From Trissonchulus latispiculum (taxonomy: Eukaryota > Nematoda > Enoplea > Enoplida > Ironidae): DNA of 64,000 nucleotides. The notes beneath the pieces were generated by a model that was not told where the DNA came from, did no database searches, and was given only the letters and a program-made list of their open reading frames with translations. Location of the stretch: the NCBI GenBank assembly GCA_030248195.1, contig JASAND010007697.1:21216-85215 (forward strand). The letters are read 5' to 3'. Positions 1 to 12,040 of the stretch are shown here, one piece after another. A program made the position numbers and the translations under genes. How positions within the stretch are numbered: position 1 is the first letter of the stretch; each line of letters opens with the position of its first letter.

Positions 1-1489
1 CTCAGACCTTAGGAATTGGTAATGCTGGAAGGGTAAAGACGTACAGAGTAGTAAGCTATTCACAACGTTGTGAAAGGTGCCTAAGATGTTTGATAAAGCG
101 GGCACCGAACCATAGCTGAAATTGTCATGGTAACTGCCGTTACAAAGTACATGGGAAAAAATTAAAAGCAGAAATCGGTGGTGGCTTGCTTTCTGGCACC
201 GATCAATATCCCCACTGCTCTGAGGATCGGGTGCTAACATCGACTTCAGTGTTAGTGTTGGTTTTCAGATTGTTAGACATTTTCAAAATCTGCAAACGCT
301 GAACCTAGAGTTAACTGATCTACAGGATGAGGTCATAGAATTGTCCTTATCTCTGAACACCAATCCACTTACGTAGAACAGTGCGGTAATAATGTTTTTG
401 AGTGTTCACATCACAACATAAAATGTTTTCCGTTGCTTTACAGCTGCCTAGTACTGAAAAGGGAGGGGGTTGTGGCTTGTCAAATAAGAGGACTCTTCTT
501 CATGTTTACGTGGAAGAATATTTACTTCTTTCCATGTTTAGTAGTGATGATTTGAATATTTTTCCGAAACGTCCAAACCTTCAAATAGAAATGCCTCTGT
601 CAGGTTTACCATGCGCAAACATTTACAATCTTCCGTGTTACTATACTCACGGGCATTACTGTTTTGCATATTTTGGGCTGTATTCGTCGGAGTAAATCTG
701 GTAAATCTAAAATTAGTAAACTTGGCGGAGGCTTGGACGAGAATGCAATCCTCGGACTTAATGGAGACTATCAGCCGGCAAGCCGCATAATTTTCCGCTA
801 CAGGAAGAGGATACAGATGAGAACAACCCTGCATACACATGCCTTCCCGGTAAATCACAAATTAAGAAATAGAAGCCATAAACAGTAGTTGTTTACTTTA
901 GTTATCTCGTTTCTATTTGGGTTGAACCGTTAATAATTTAATCCTGTCTCAACTGTTATCGTCTTGCGGCAAGAACGCTGGAAAAAACTATTGCTTGCAA
1001 TTTTTTTATGTTTTTGCAGGCACAGACCCCAGCGGAATTCCTGCAGTTTAAAAGTTCCAGCTTACCTCTTTGTGAGTACCTTTGATAAACTATCGAAAAA
1101 AAGGATAGCAGTAAGCTCATAAGAACTGAAAAATTTTTGTGACAAATTTCTTGCAGAGGAACTCATTCATTGTTTTGAGACAAAATACCACACTGCAACC
1201 ACGCACAGGTTCAGGTTCTATAAACCAAGGCCAATTTTTAGTCAACGGACTAAATGTTTCTTGTATTTTCGAAAACGACCAACTCAAAACAATTAGTGCA
1301 AACTCATGCAACTTAATTCAAAATTATGTGAGCATACGGTGAAAGTTTTCTAATCAAATTGTATTGGTTTGCAACTCTTTTAGACTGAATAATAAAGAAA
1401 AAGACCAACCACAAGAGAGTATTCTCACTACACCAATAGAAAATATTGCACCTAATGCTAATGATGGTCCACTGGAAGACGATGACTAG
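1..1489 (+). pseudogene. LRR-like family copy A, decayed 3' part
   Basis: Remains of a gene homologous to the copy at 12,041-14,190. Exon-like blocks lie at 1-129 (same as exon 3 of copy B, ending CATG|GTAACT), 269-372 (the 108-base LRR exon, here 4 bases short, encoding NLQTLNLELTDLQDE), 1,020-1,071 (CSLKVPAYLF block, one base shorter than in other copies) and 1,384-1,489 (acidic tail ending DDD-stop). The first block has stops in the homologous frame, and the length changes shift the others, so I call it a pseudogene. Flanking splice signals and intron ends still match copy B. The 5' part lies outside the window. Homology comes from comparing the copies with each other; no function is known. 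Confidence 0.6.
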
Positions 1490-1504
1490 ATAAAAATTGA
1501 GTAC

Positions 1505-1575
1505 TGATTGATTGATTGATTGATAGATTGATTGTTTTGATTTGTTGATTGGTTGTATTGGTTGATTAATTGATT
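1505..1575. repeat. GATT microsatellite
   Basis: A (GATT)n run at about 1,505-1,535, then degenerate GATT/GTTGATT. It lies just after the last exon of copy A. A matching tract lies after copy B (14,197-14,243), so the tract was part of the duplicated unit. Confidence 0.85.
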
Positions 1576-2447
1576 TTCTCATTGGCGAAATTATGGCCGG
1601 CCGGAAGACTCCACGCGTGCATTGCTAATCTATGTTCTTGAAACCCGCGGCTCACTTTTGGTACAAATAACAAAATCAAGCAAACAACTTGAATTTACCT
1701 TGCGAAAACTTGCTTCAGTTGGCAGCAGCACTCTCGTTGTCGCTATATTCAAATTGCACTGAGAAATGTAATGGCTTGCGAAAACCGAGGTATCCAATTT
1801 TTCTTGAAAAAGTTCGCAGTTCTGATGAATACAGGTATAACTTAGTCCGGACGGACAGTGCTCAAGATTCGGCTCACCTTTCTGTTTGTTTCCGCTGTCT
1901 ACAGCAGGAGTTCACGGTGTCCGTTTCAAAAGAAGAAAAAATTACTGAATACAGAAGCCCAATATAGGCTACTGATACCGGCAAACACTAAATACTCATA
2001 CGAATAGTAAATACTACAAAAGAGTAGAAATGTGTAAACAAAAAGACATATACAAAACTGCAGAACTATGAATAGATCTATAAAACCCAATAGAACTATG
2101 AGAGGTCCAAAAAACTGGAAAAGCAAAATACCTGCACAAAAATTATTATAGACAAGAGATTCAATTCAAATGATTGGAAAAATATGGAGACAGCCTTATT
2201 AAAACCAAAAAACCCGTTCATGTACACGAACGTGACAAAACACATTATTACAAAATCGAATATTAGCTGTACTTTAAAACATCCTCAAAACCTTCAAATC
2301 AAGAATTATTCTTTTAAGTATTAATTATTAACCGTTTTACCGTTTTAGTCTTAAATTGTGCCACTAAATTCCACTTTGAAACTTAAATTCCACTCCACCA
2401 CGAAGTACAAAAATACTTTCATTATTAAATTATTTCATTTGTGCTAT

Positions 2448-2818
2448 CAAGAGTACCACTGTGCCACTAGGCACCCTGTGCTCTCAGTTATCAGAGCAAA
2501 AACTGAGCTCTGTTCGCTAACGGCCCACCCCCCGCATATTAGATCCTTCACTTCAAAGAATTTTGTGCGCTATGTTTGTGATCCAAAGCTCGAAGCAGGC
2601 ACAAAATTCCCGCACGCACTTCTTGTGTTTTCGAGCTTAAGCACATAAAGATAGAGCGAGTGAGCGTACCCCCGTTTCGACTAGGTACTGATTTGCGGGG
2701 GGGGGGTCACTAGGGTCTGACTTGCGGGACGGAATGGGCCGTTAGCGAGCAGAGAATAGTTTTTGCTCTAATAACGTAGAGTGTGCCTAGTGGCACACTC
2801 TTATATTATGTACTTTTG
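2448..2818. mobile_element. hAT-like MITE (CAAGAGTAC family)
   Basis: A 371-bp element with terminal inverted repeats. The left end CAAGAGTACCACTGTGCCAC pairs with the complement of the right end (CAAAAGTAC then GTGTGCCACTAGGCAC). The inverted match continues to about 2,530 and 2,731 (CGCTAACGGCCCA). It is flanked by GTGCTAT at 2,441-2,447 and 2,819-2,825, a 7-bp target duplication (8 bp with one mismatch). The other inverted-repeat arm lacks it at the corresponding place (about 18,620-18,660). It is too short to encode a transposase. A related element lies at 45,227-45,577 and a lone matching end at 21,811. hAT assignment rests on target length and ends only. Confidence 0.65.
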
Positions 2819-3470
2819 GTGCTATAAGATTCCAAGGTAATTTGCATACTGTAAATGCTGCAAGTTGTTCTTGAATGTTTCCCAGCGAAACGTTTTGTGT
2901 GTATGCACGTGTTTGTTGACTCATTAATTTATCAAATTTTAGTTTATCATAGTTTCTAAGTAAGTAACTTTTTACATTCTTATATTTAGATTGTCATGTT
3001 CCTTTTTGGCCAACCTGCTTTTGCAACTTTCATGGCTTATGTTTCAAAAGTAATCGTAGAATTTCAAATTTGCTTAGGAGATTTTTGCAAGATTTTTAGG
3101 TATATATCCTTTTATAAATTTCCTTATTTTATTTGAACTGATCCTCTCAGGTTTTCGCTACGAAATTTTTTGGAAGTCATTCATTAATAGATTATTGAAG
3201 TGATAATCAGAATCCCTGGAGGTAAATTTTGACAAAGCAATTATGGTTCCGGGAATGGAGATCTGCTGCCCCACCCAACCCCAGCCCCCCAATTCTCTTC
3301 CTTCTATGCTCAAGGGTTTGTTAGAATTGTGCCGAAACATTGCAAAACCGTATTTTGCTTTCTAGCTAATGGGATGTATGACAGAGAAACTATTAAAATA
3401 ACAAAAATTTGCTTTCACGCACTCAGAATTTGTAGCAACAGTTTGCGTTTGTGTTTCGTCTCGAAATAAG

Positions 3471-4467
3471 CTGTTAGCTAAACTGTTCCTCCTTGTTAAA
3501 ATCATTAAAAACTGAAACAAATGAACAACTTTTTCAAATTTGTGGACCAGCTAATGTTAACATTCCTGCACTACTTCGACTAATAAAAAGGCAGTGAGTT
3601 TAATTTCGGACATTTCATTACATTTCGGACACATCGTTCTATTGGAAAAGTTGTTCAGCTCATCAGTAGCCATCGAATGATACCCAAGTTGTCTATATTT
3701 TGGAAATTTCAAAAATTGACTTTTATGACCAATGAGAAATCAAAGGAGCCGACACGACAGAAAAGTTCTAACTTGAAGCATTTGCCTTTACCATAATGTC
3801 CGGCAGGCATTGAGAGTTTTATATGCCAATTTTGGTGACATTCGAGTGAGTAACGAATGAGAAATTATTAAAAGAACGTGAAACTTGTGCAAAATGATGA
3901 TTTTTGGCAAAATTAGCAGATTTTGTGGCAAGTTTTTTGAGAGCACTGAAAGAAATAGCAGAAATTTGAAACTACTGTCATAAGAATTTTGTGCATGCGT
4001 AGAGTGCAATTATCTATAAGCGATTTCTGTAGCTTTTGCCAATCGTGCAGAAGAGGCAAAAATGTTTTGCTGATCCTGTTTTTCGTGGTACAAAAAGCAC
4101 CAATTTTCCAAAATTTTGACTTTGAAAAATCGCCAAAAAGCCTCAAACAGAACTGCACCAGAAGGGTTATTTGCAATCTCCGATATGCATTTAACATGTA
4201 CAACACAGTTGTAGCGCTGTATCTTGCATACAACGAAAAATGTTTCTGCCACAAACTTTTTAACCTAACTTTTTCATTTTCCTATGTTTAACACATGCCG
4301 AGGTCACCTTTGAAGGGCTCTACAGCACGATAGAAACAATATAGCTAAACTGTTCCTCCTTGTTAAAATCATTAAAAACTGAAACAAATGAACAACTTTT
4401 TCAAATTTGTGGACCAGCTAATGTTAACATTCCTGCACTACTTCGACTAATAAAAAGGCAGTGAGTT
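3471..4467. repeat. Local tandem duplication block
   Basis: The 3,471-3,606 segment (CTGTTCCTCCTTGTTAAAAT and following) is repeated nearly exactly at 4,344-4,467. Between them, 3,607-4,343 is a copy of sequence from inside the neighbouring TTAA element (compare 4,848-5,240 and 5,430-6,058). The same unit is therefore present three times within 2.5 kb, giving several repeated short open frames that I regard as non-coding. Near-identity suggests recent unequal exchange or slippage. Confidence 0.75.
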
Positions 4468-4470
4468 TTA

Positions 4471-6167
4471 GGGGGGGTCGCTTTGGGTCAAAATCGATAG
4501 TCACGGATTTTGCTCATTTTCACACACAATATAGGTACATATGTTCTCAGAAACAAGACAAAACATTAGAGTTCGAAACCAAACAGTGACTGAGATATTC
4601 AGCTATAAAGTTGGAAAACTTGAAAATCACTGTGATTTGCCCTCCAAGGTCATGTTGAGACAGAACGGTAGCGAAATTTGGGACAACTAATATGGCAAAT
4701 TAATTCTGTGGGTTGGCTAATATTTTAATGCTAAAAGGACTCCGGAATATCTATGCAGTCGTTCACTGTACATTCTTCAATTGTGAACTGAGCCTTTTTC
4801 AGCTAACTGTGTCCTCAAACTTTAATTTGCTCTAACTTTCAGATACTACATTTCGGACACATCGTTCTATTGGAAAAGTTGTTCAGCTCATCAGTAGCCA
4901 TCGAATGATACCCAAGTTGTCTATATTTTGGAAATTTCAAAAATTGACTTTTATGACCAATGAGAAATCAAAGGAGCCGACACGACAGAAAAGTTCTAAC
5001 TTGAAGCATTTGCCTTTACCATAATGTCCGGCAGGCATTGAGAGTTTTATATGCCAATTTTGGTGACATTCGAGTGAGTAACGAATGAGAAATTATTAAA
5101 AGAACTTGAAACTTGTGCAAAATGATGATTTTTGGCAAAATTTGCACATTTTGTGGCAAGTTTTTTGAGAGCACTACAAATGGTAGAAATCTGCAGCTTG
5201 CAGCTACTGTCATAAGAATTCTGTGTATGCGTAGAGTGCAACTATCTATCTATCTATATATATATATATATGATCATCCATCGGATAATTTGCCCCGGTG
5301 GGACCTTCAGATCGGCGCCCTTAGTTTGATTTTACGGCTTGTGTAGTTCAAGAAATGATGGATTATTTGATTTCTGCAAAAATGACAAGTTTTCGACGCC
5401 AAAATTTCAAATTTCAAATTTCAATTTCAAAAATTGACTTTTATGACCAATGAGAAATCAAAAGAGCCGACACGACAGAAAACTTTTACCTTGAAGCATT
5501 TGCCTTAGCATAATGTCCGGCAGGCACTGAGAGTTTTATGTGCCGATTTTGGTGACTTTCGAATGGGTAACGAGTGAGAAATTATTACAAGAACGTGAAA
5601 ATTGTGCAAAATGAAGATTTTTGGCAAAATTAGCAGATTTTGTGGCAAGTTTTTTGAGAGCACTGAAAGAAATAGCAGAAATTTGAAACTACTGTCATAA
5701 GAATTTTGTGCATGCGTAGAGTGCAATTATCTATAAGAGATTTCTGTAGCTTTTGCCAATCGTGCAGAAGAGGCAAAAATGTTTTGCTGATCCTGTTTTT
5801 CGTGGTACAAAAAGCACCAATTTTCCAAAATTTTAACTTTGAAAAATCGCCAAAAAGCCTCAAACAGAACTGCACCAGAAGGGTTATTTGCAATCTCCGA
5901 TATGCATTTAACATGTACAACACAGTTGTAGCGCTGTATCTTGCATACAACGAAAAATGTTTCTGCCACAAACTTTTTAACCTAACTTTTTCATTTTCCT
6001 ATGTTTAACACATGCCGAGGTCACCTTTGAAGGGCTCTACAGCACGATAGAAACAATATTACTCAAAGCGCTCTTGTCTTGTTTTGCGGACCTATTGGGA
6101 CTACAAAATATGTGAAAATGAGCAAAATCGGAGATGGTCGAAAAATCAGCCAAAAAGCGACCCCCCC
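4471..6167. mobile_element. Poly-G/C-ended TTAA-target element
   Basis: Starts GGGGGGGTCGCTTT and ends with the complementary pattern AAAGCGACCCCCCC. The inverted match extends about 100 bp, including GATTTTGCTCATTTTCACA at the left and its complement near 6,112-6,132, and a shared AACAAGACA motif. The left flank is TTTA and the right flank TTAA (6,168-6,171). The paralogous arm near 17,975-17,990 reads uninterrupted as GCTTTTAAAGCTTATTC (complement), an empty site containing one TTAA. No transposase-like frame is visible. TTAA targets are known for the Kolobok and piggyBac superfamilies; which one applies here is not decided. Confidence 0.6.
5241..5272. repeat. ATCT/TA microsatellite
   Basis: (ATCT)n followed by (TA)n inside the TTAA element, between its two partial copies of the internal unit. 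Confidence 0.85.
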
Positions 6168-6186
6168 TTAAGCTTATTCTAAAAAA

Positions 6187-7334
6187 TAGGGTTGTTAATT
6201 TACATGTAAAAAAAGTAATTACTTTTTACAACTGTTTTTAACAGTGTAAAAAAATTGTTAAAAAGTGTAAAAAAGTGTTATAAAGTGTAAAAATATGTAA
6301 AAAATATTTCAGCCCTAAATTCATTTTTTGTGTACCATATTAATAATTGATGGATCATTCGACGGTCAGAAAGTACATATATGATGTAGTCATTCACTAT
6401 ATGCCACAGACACTATTAGCTGGTCGTCTTTTATTTATTTTGAATTAATCAAAGTTCTGTTAATTGTTAGCAATTCTCCATCCGACGGGTTCAGAATCTA
6501 TTCATGTTTCTTTTTTACATTAAAGTGGCGGCAAATTTGGCAAAAGAAGACTATCGAAAGTGCGCTGCCTGTCGCAGATGTAAACTGATATCCAATGACG
6601 GCTTATCATTTGGATCAGGGATCTTGTCATCAGGAAAATCAGGAAATCAACAGCATTTTCAATTGAAATAATGAGAATGTTCGGTTTAGAAAAATTTATT
6701 ATATATGGCATATGAAATATGACCTGGTTCTTACAGGTTTCAAAAATTTATAATTTTGGCTTTGAAATTTTTGATTCTCAAATATATACTGTTCCATTAA
6801 AGTTTGTAAAAACTGAATTCAGCTAAATTTCTTTGACTGGGATGTCCAGTCAAAGATTCAATCTTGCAAGAATTCTAAATTTTCAATGGAAGGAAACAAT
6901 AACCTGAGCAATAACCTTATTTCGAAAGAAATGAGTACTATGCACGAGAAACCATTGCAACCGCTTTACAGTAGAGCATATTAGTCCAAAATGCATTTCC
7001 AGAAAACTCAATAGGGTTTAACCATAACTATCCTTCACTTTCAGTGTAATTTCCACCCATACAAAGCATCGTGTCTGCAATTTATACTACCTGTTAAAAT
7101 ACTATTTTTTTACGATTGGCGGTATTTGTAGCTGTGAAAATGTAAAAAAAGTGTAAAAAAATTCCGAAAAAGTAGTGTACTGTTAAAAATATGTAAAAAA
7201 TCTAGTGTTAAAAAGTATAAAAAAGTGGTGTTAAAAAGTGTAAAAAACCTGTTAAAAAGTCCGAAATTGTGCTACTGTTAATAACTGTAAAAATGTTTTT
7301 TAACATTTTTACTTTTTTACAATTTACAACCCGA
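6187..7334. mobile_element. hAT-like non-autonomous element, 8-bp TSD
   Basis: A 1,148-bp element with ends TAGGGTTGTTAATTT and, on the complement, TCGGGTTGTAAATT. It is flanked by a perfect 8-bp direct repeat CTAAAAAA (6,179-6,186 and 7,335-7,342). The other inverted-repeat arm has CTAAAAAA only once at this place (complement of about 17,965-17,975), an empty site. The ends are rich in a subterminal motif of the GTTAAAAAGTGTAAAAA type. The AGGGTTG-type end and 8-bp duplication fit hAT elements. No transposase frame is present. Confidence 0.75.
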
Positions 7335-7342
7335 CTAAAAAA

Positions 7343-9520
7343 ATTTTCAGTCCAAGCATTCTTACGGCGTACTTCCCACATGTCTGTCGTAGTTCAAATC
7401 TGATTACCTGAAAAAATACCAAATTTTAAATTTGATATTTTCTAAATCTTATGCAATGCATGAAAGATTTCGTTCTGTGAAAAGTTTTAGTCTTTGAATT
7501 ATACCAGACACTTCCCAGAAGTTGCGGTAATAGTGTTCAGGTCGGCTTTTAGCAGAGAGTGAAAATAACTAACTTTACAAATCCATCGAAGTCGACCTGC
7601 CTCGTCAAGACGAAGCTATATGTTGCAAACGAAAGTCTGAAAATAAAAAACAGTCGATTTCTCGTAGAAAGAAAACTCTTCAGCTGTAAAAACTAATGAA
7701 CCACTTTAGCAAAATAATTTATTGGAACGCTTTTCGTTCACTTTTCCTTGCTTCAAACAATAGTCACGACTTTCAGCCTAGAGACTGAAAAGCCGGATTT
7801 GTGATAAAATCCCTTTCGAGATTCGAAATACACCTAAATGTTCATGATAACGCAAAGTCAAACCGGTTTAGCTGATATCGCTTGAACAGAGGTTCAGCGT
7901 GGGAATTTTCCGCTTGCAAAATTCCAAAACAGTTAACTTCCTGTTAAAAATATATTTCTTTTCTTCGCGAAAGCTGCAGAGCGTTTAATTGCATTAAAAG
8001 GGATTCTGAGCGAGCGCGAATTCAATTCATGCTGATACGAATTCCCGTTTTCTTATATTGTCCAATGGTGAAATCCAGTATCAACTCCAAACACATAAGT
8101 TGTTGCTATTTGGGTGAACTCCTGGAATGAAATGAATGAATCGAAAAAGTGTCCTATAAATTTAAAGTTAAATTTAATTTTAGTTTAAGCATTTATTACA
8201 GCTACGAGTGTTGTTGATTCTACAATTCAGAAAACTCTAGTGAATGTTTGAACTTTTCCGCTTTCTGAGAAATGACGGAATGACTTGTCAGTGATCCATT
8301 CCCTGTAAATAAATTTAAAGTTGAACTTAACTTGAAATTTAAAATTTCATTACAGCTAAGAGTGTGGCTGATCCTACAAGCGTATTATAAATCTGAAAAT
8401 TCGGAATCACAACTAGGAATTCGTGAATGCAATTCTCAAGGAAATTTCTCCAATTTCTCTTCTTCGTAGGAACCCAGAACACGCGGAAATCCTGGGTCCT
8501 TATGTAAACAAAATCAAACGGTGCTCACCAGCCCAGCTAAACTAATTTTGACGGTTTCAATTTATAAATTGGGAACTTGCCATGACTTTCACGTGACCTT
8601 TCATTTGAAACTAGAAAATCCAGCTTGCGATGGTCACTTATACATGTTCAGAAATTCGATTCCAGATAACATTTGCATTACTCATAAATAGTAAAATCGC
8701 ATTTAGCTGATTGAATTGGATTGGATGACAAATCGAAGATCACATTTAAGTTTTATTTTAGTATATTAATCTATGCACGGTTACTGTTTGGAATCAACGA
8801 TTACGTAAGCTGCTGTCTTCTCACCACCCCATTTTTACCGTAATTACATAAAGTTTGTGAATGTTTATACTTTGTGAAAACCAATAGGCTGGCCAAGCTT
8901 TTCACCTTGACTAGAAAAGCGACAAATTTTCCGCTGAAGCTGGAAGTCCAGAGAAGTAGCCTGAATGGTCAAGTTGATCCAACCTCAATAAGCACAATTC
9001 TTGGCATAAGAAACTTTCCATTTTTTTCATTTTGCCTAACTGAAGTGAGGCCCGTTTTTGTGCAGGACAGAATAATTTCATGAAGGGCAGACCACGAAAT
9101 CAGGTTTTTTGAAAGCTTTCTTGATTGAGTCAACATTACCAGAAATTGTGACTAATAAGTTGTTGTAGAGCATGTTTCGATTCTGTATCCTTTCCAAGAA
9201 ACTGAGCTTATACTTTGGGAAAATAAGAGAACCGGTCATAATACCTAACGCTGCCTTAGAATACCCTATTACACCGAAATCTATCGAACTAATCAATGAA
9301 CTCCACAGGATTAATCCATTAAGGATCCACAGTCCGCTCTTTCTAACCCTCGTTATACTCGTGTTCTTCATTTTCCTCTTTTTGCTTCTTCTCCTCCTCC
9401 CTCCAGCCACCTACTTCCATTTCCATGCTTCTTTCTTTTATTCTTTCTTTCTTTCGTTCTGTGCTCAAGAATAAGAGGAAGGATAGAAAGAAAAAAGCGT
9501 TTTCCGGGTTGAGGACAAAT
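7343..9520. other. Repeat-arm sequence without genes
   Basis: Continuation of the left inverted-repeat arm. It contains the octamer ATTTGCAT (8,671-8,678) and the palindrome TCACGTGA (8,589-8,596). A polypyrimidine stretch (9,360-9,470) gives long but low-complexity open frames that I do not accept as genes. Confidence 0.6.
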
Positions 9521-9590
9521 ATTTTGGCAGAGGGCCGGGCCGAGTGCAAGAGCAAGCCGGTCTTCAGGCCGGGCCGACCAAAATTCACTG
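9520..9590. repeat. GC-rich GGCCGGGCCGA block
   Basis: A short island of GGGCCGGGCCGAG and GGCCGGGCCGACC motifs in AT-rich surroundings. Similar islands occur at about 37,998-38,060, 38,440-39,080, 41,950-42,310 and 49,930-50,060. Confidence 0.6.
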
Positions 9591-10234
9591 CATTTCTTCT
9601 GTGTATATTCACTGCCTTTCATAAATACTTACTAAAAGTCCCCCATCCACATGCAGAAATATTTGAGGTCTTTTATCTTTTTTAATGACAGCTTGACTTT
9701 TTAAACTTTTCAGAGACCAATGATTATTGCTCGAGTTGGTTAGAAATAATTGAAGTTTTAACCATTTAACTAATGAGTTAGTAAATTTTCGATTAATGCT
9801 TTTGTCAGAATTTTCGGAAGATCAATGAATGAATATCAGCAGTTTTAAATTTTTAGATTTTAGCTGCATAAAGTGTATTGTGAAATTCCTTAATTTATTC
9901 CAGAACTGCAATCCATTCAAGTTAATTTTATCTTTATTTAAAAGGTATAGGTGTAGAAATATACCCACATTATTTTGTTTGGTTTTCATGCAATAACACG
10001 GTTTTACTGCGTGGAAAGTCCCCCTCCGTTCGCTGTTATTTTGAAGTATTAAAACTACCGCAACACATTCTTTATTAAATTTAAGAATCTATTAAATTTG
10101 AACTCAATCTATGGTGAACGTCAAACGAGTAGAAGCCACTGTGTTGTTTAAATCAACGACCCTGTCTCTCGCCAGCGAACATAGCGCACAAGGAGTAGGC
10201 AAAAGTAAAATAGGCACAAGTACAATAAAGCGCA
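9591..10234. other. Interspersed repeat, no gene seen
   Basis: Includes 10,110-10,190, with a GTCAAACGAG...CTCTCGCCAGCGAACATA motif. The same motif appears at 48,840-48,910 and, more diverged, at 48,535-48,580, so this is a diverged repeat family. Confidence 0.45.
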
Positions 10235-10579
10235 TCAATTAGCTATGTCCGGGGCACAGTGACTCACAGCCAACAAATAATCAAGAGGAGGCCGATCATA
10301 ACGTTCACTTTCATTTGCTCTAATTCTGGAAATCAGTTCAAGGTAGACTTTATTTTTAGGTGGAATTGCATGTCCTGCACTTTGACCTGAAATTTTGGCA
10401 AAAATGTTATTGCATTCAACTTTAAAAAGACCCAAAAATTTAAAAAAGGAGACATAGTGAATGCTGACAATCTTGTTGAAGCGATCGTGCCATGCTTCAC
10501 CAACATTGTTGGTTTGCCCTTCGGCAGCGTAAAAGTCCCACGGAACAAGTTCTCTTGTTCTTACACTGTAGATACACAA
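10235..10579 (-). pseudogene. MULE-type transposase C-terminal fragment
   Basis: A 114-codon open frame. It contains NNVGEAWHDRFNKIV, then a hydrophobic FFKFLGLFKVE segment. This resembles the NN-x-EAWH-x-RF...FL-x-LK-x-E signature found near the C-terminus of many Mutator-like (MULE) transposases and their FLYWCH-associated relatives in animals. The catalytic DDE domain is not visible upstream on this strand (10,580 onward), so it is a fragment or the last exon of a decayed element. I have not found terminal repeats around it. Identification rests on motif recognition only. Confidence 0.55.
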
Positions 10580-10734
10580 AAAATTTCGCTCGAAACTTCG
10601 ACGAAAATATAGTTTTCACCAACATACTGTTTTACACGTCAAGACAAGGAAATTTCTTCAAAATTCATTTTTAAAGGTCACTTGTTTTGAAAGTAACTGT
10701 GAGCGAAAGTGTGAACTTTGTGTGAAGTGTGAAC

Positions 10735-11700
10735 TCGGGTATAGCTAATGGGGTTAGGGCAGGGTTATCCATTAACCCAACGTTCATAACCAAACAGGGG
10801 TTACAAACCCGGGTTGGGGTTAAATACACCAAATCTCAACCCAGCTTAGTGAAGTGAAAGTGTCAACCCTTCAATTTGACGTGTACGTTTAGTTTTGTAT
10901 TCTCTTGGGCATAAATCAGCGAGGATAACCCAGAATAAATCAGAATAGGATAACCCAGAATACACGTAGATGATTAGCCTTTTTCCGGCTACGCCTCAGG
11001 GTAGCCGGCTATTATACATTATTCTGGACACATTTATGCGATCTCACCACGTAAAACTAGTTTGCAGAATTTGACCGTTAGTTGTAAACATATGGAGATG
11101 TTTGGAATCAAGCTTCAATAACGTTTCATCAAACGGTTTTCAATTATACATAGATCAGTAGCGTAGCGTTTGCACTGCTTATGCAAATTAGATACTATAC
11201 TATTAATTATACTATTATAGGTTTGTTTTCTCTAGAAATCTATAGAAAACTTAAATCTTAACCATATCAAGCTTGAAATACTGCGTGTATGTGGAGGCAT
11301 AGACCTTTCATTTATTACACTGTGGAGACAGTTATCCTAAATTAATTCCATCAATTGATTCATCAATTACGAAGACAACTTCAGCATACACCTTCCAGAA
11401 AGCAGTCACAGAATAGAACTAAACTGCGTAGCCGGACCCTAACTTTAATAAAGTTTAAGCTCCGAAACTGCCACAACCAGTTTGCACACAACTTCTGCTT
11501 GTTGCCATGGGAATGCGTCAAGGGAATGTCATGGGAATGCCATAATTAGCAATTAGACAAGAGACAACGCCACGAAGAACGTATAGATCAGAGTTATTTC
11601 TGGGGCCGATGCTATAAAACTATTTAATCCGGTTAAACTGCCAACCCGGGTTAGAAACCAGGTTATCGACCCTAACCAGATGTTATAAAAATGGCAGCTA
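10735..11700. repeat. AACCCGGGTT-rich inverted-repeat region
   Basis: The left part carries GGTTAGGGCAGGGTTATCC and ACCCGGGTTGGGGTT. The right part carries GCCAACCCGGGTTAG and GGTTATCGACCCTAACC. These look like weak terminal inverted repeats of an old MITE. A palindrome GCCGGCTA(CGCCTCAGGG)TAGCCGGC lies near 10,987-11,010. A related GGGTTGAACC-rich stretch lies at 58,690-58,830. No gene is visible. Confidence 0.4.
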
Positions 11701-12040
11701 AAGTGGAGCTTGTGTACCAGTCTACATGACATTAACGACGTGGGCCCTGATACGCAGAACCAAAGTGGAGGAAAGCAAGCTCAAGAACGACCACAACCTT
11801 TTTGACCTCTTTTTATTCTTTATTTTATTCTGAACAGTAGACACAGTTTCACTGTAACTAACTGAAGTCATCAGCGATCACACGTTTATTCAATCACAGA
11901 AGTGAAGCTTGTTCAAGATACAACTCGACAGTTATAACTCTGAAATTGTGGAATTATTTCAATCTCTCTTGATATTTCTAATTCAATATTGTTAAATTGT
12001 GATGGTAACTTTATGAATGATCTATTAATAATAATAAGCC

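Larger units (their letters stand above)
1660..9450 (+). repeat. Left arm of giant inverted repeat
   Basis: Reads as the diverged reverse complement of 14,990-19,570. The outer end GGTACAAATAACAAA at 1,660 matches the complement of the sequence ending at 19,570. Matching blocks follow in order: 1,700-2,000 with 19,040-19,530; 2,200-2,300 with 18,770-18,900; 3,220-3,600 with 17,990-18,340; 7,340-7,480 with 17,800-17,940; 8,500-8,620 with 15,740-15,860; 9,080-9,350 with 15,190-15,560. The inner end fades in a pyrimidine-rich stretch near 9,450. The arm carries several insertions absent from the other arm, listed separately. I see no convincing gene in it. It could be two opposed copies of one large non-coding repeat, or an inverted segmental duplication. 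Confidence 0.75.

Noticed and set aside
1505..1575. Short-spacer array as a CRISPR-like structure
   Set aside because: It is a plain tetranucleotide microsatellite in a eukaryotic context.
3913..4254. 113-codon minus-strand frame present also at 5,630-5,971
   Set aside because: The duplicate frame reflects near-identical DNA copies, not conservation; it lies in a TTAA-element unit with no domain.
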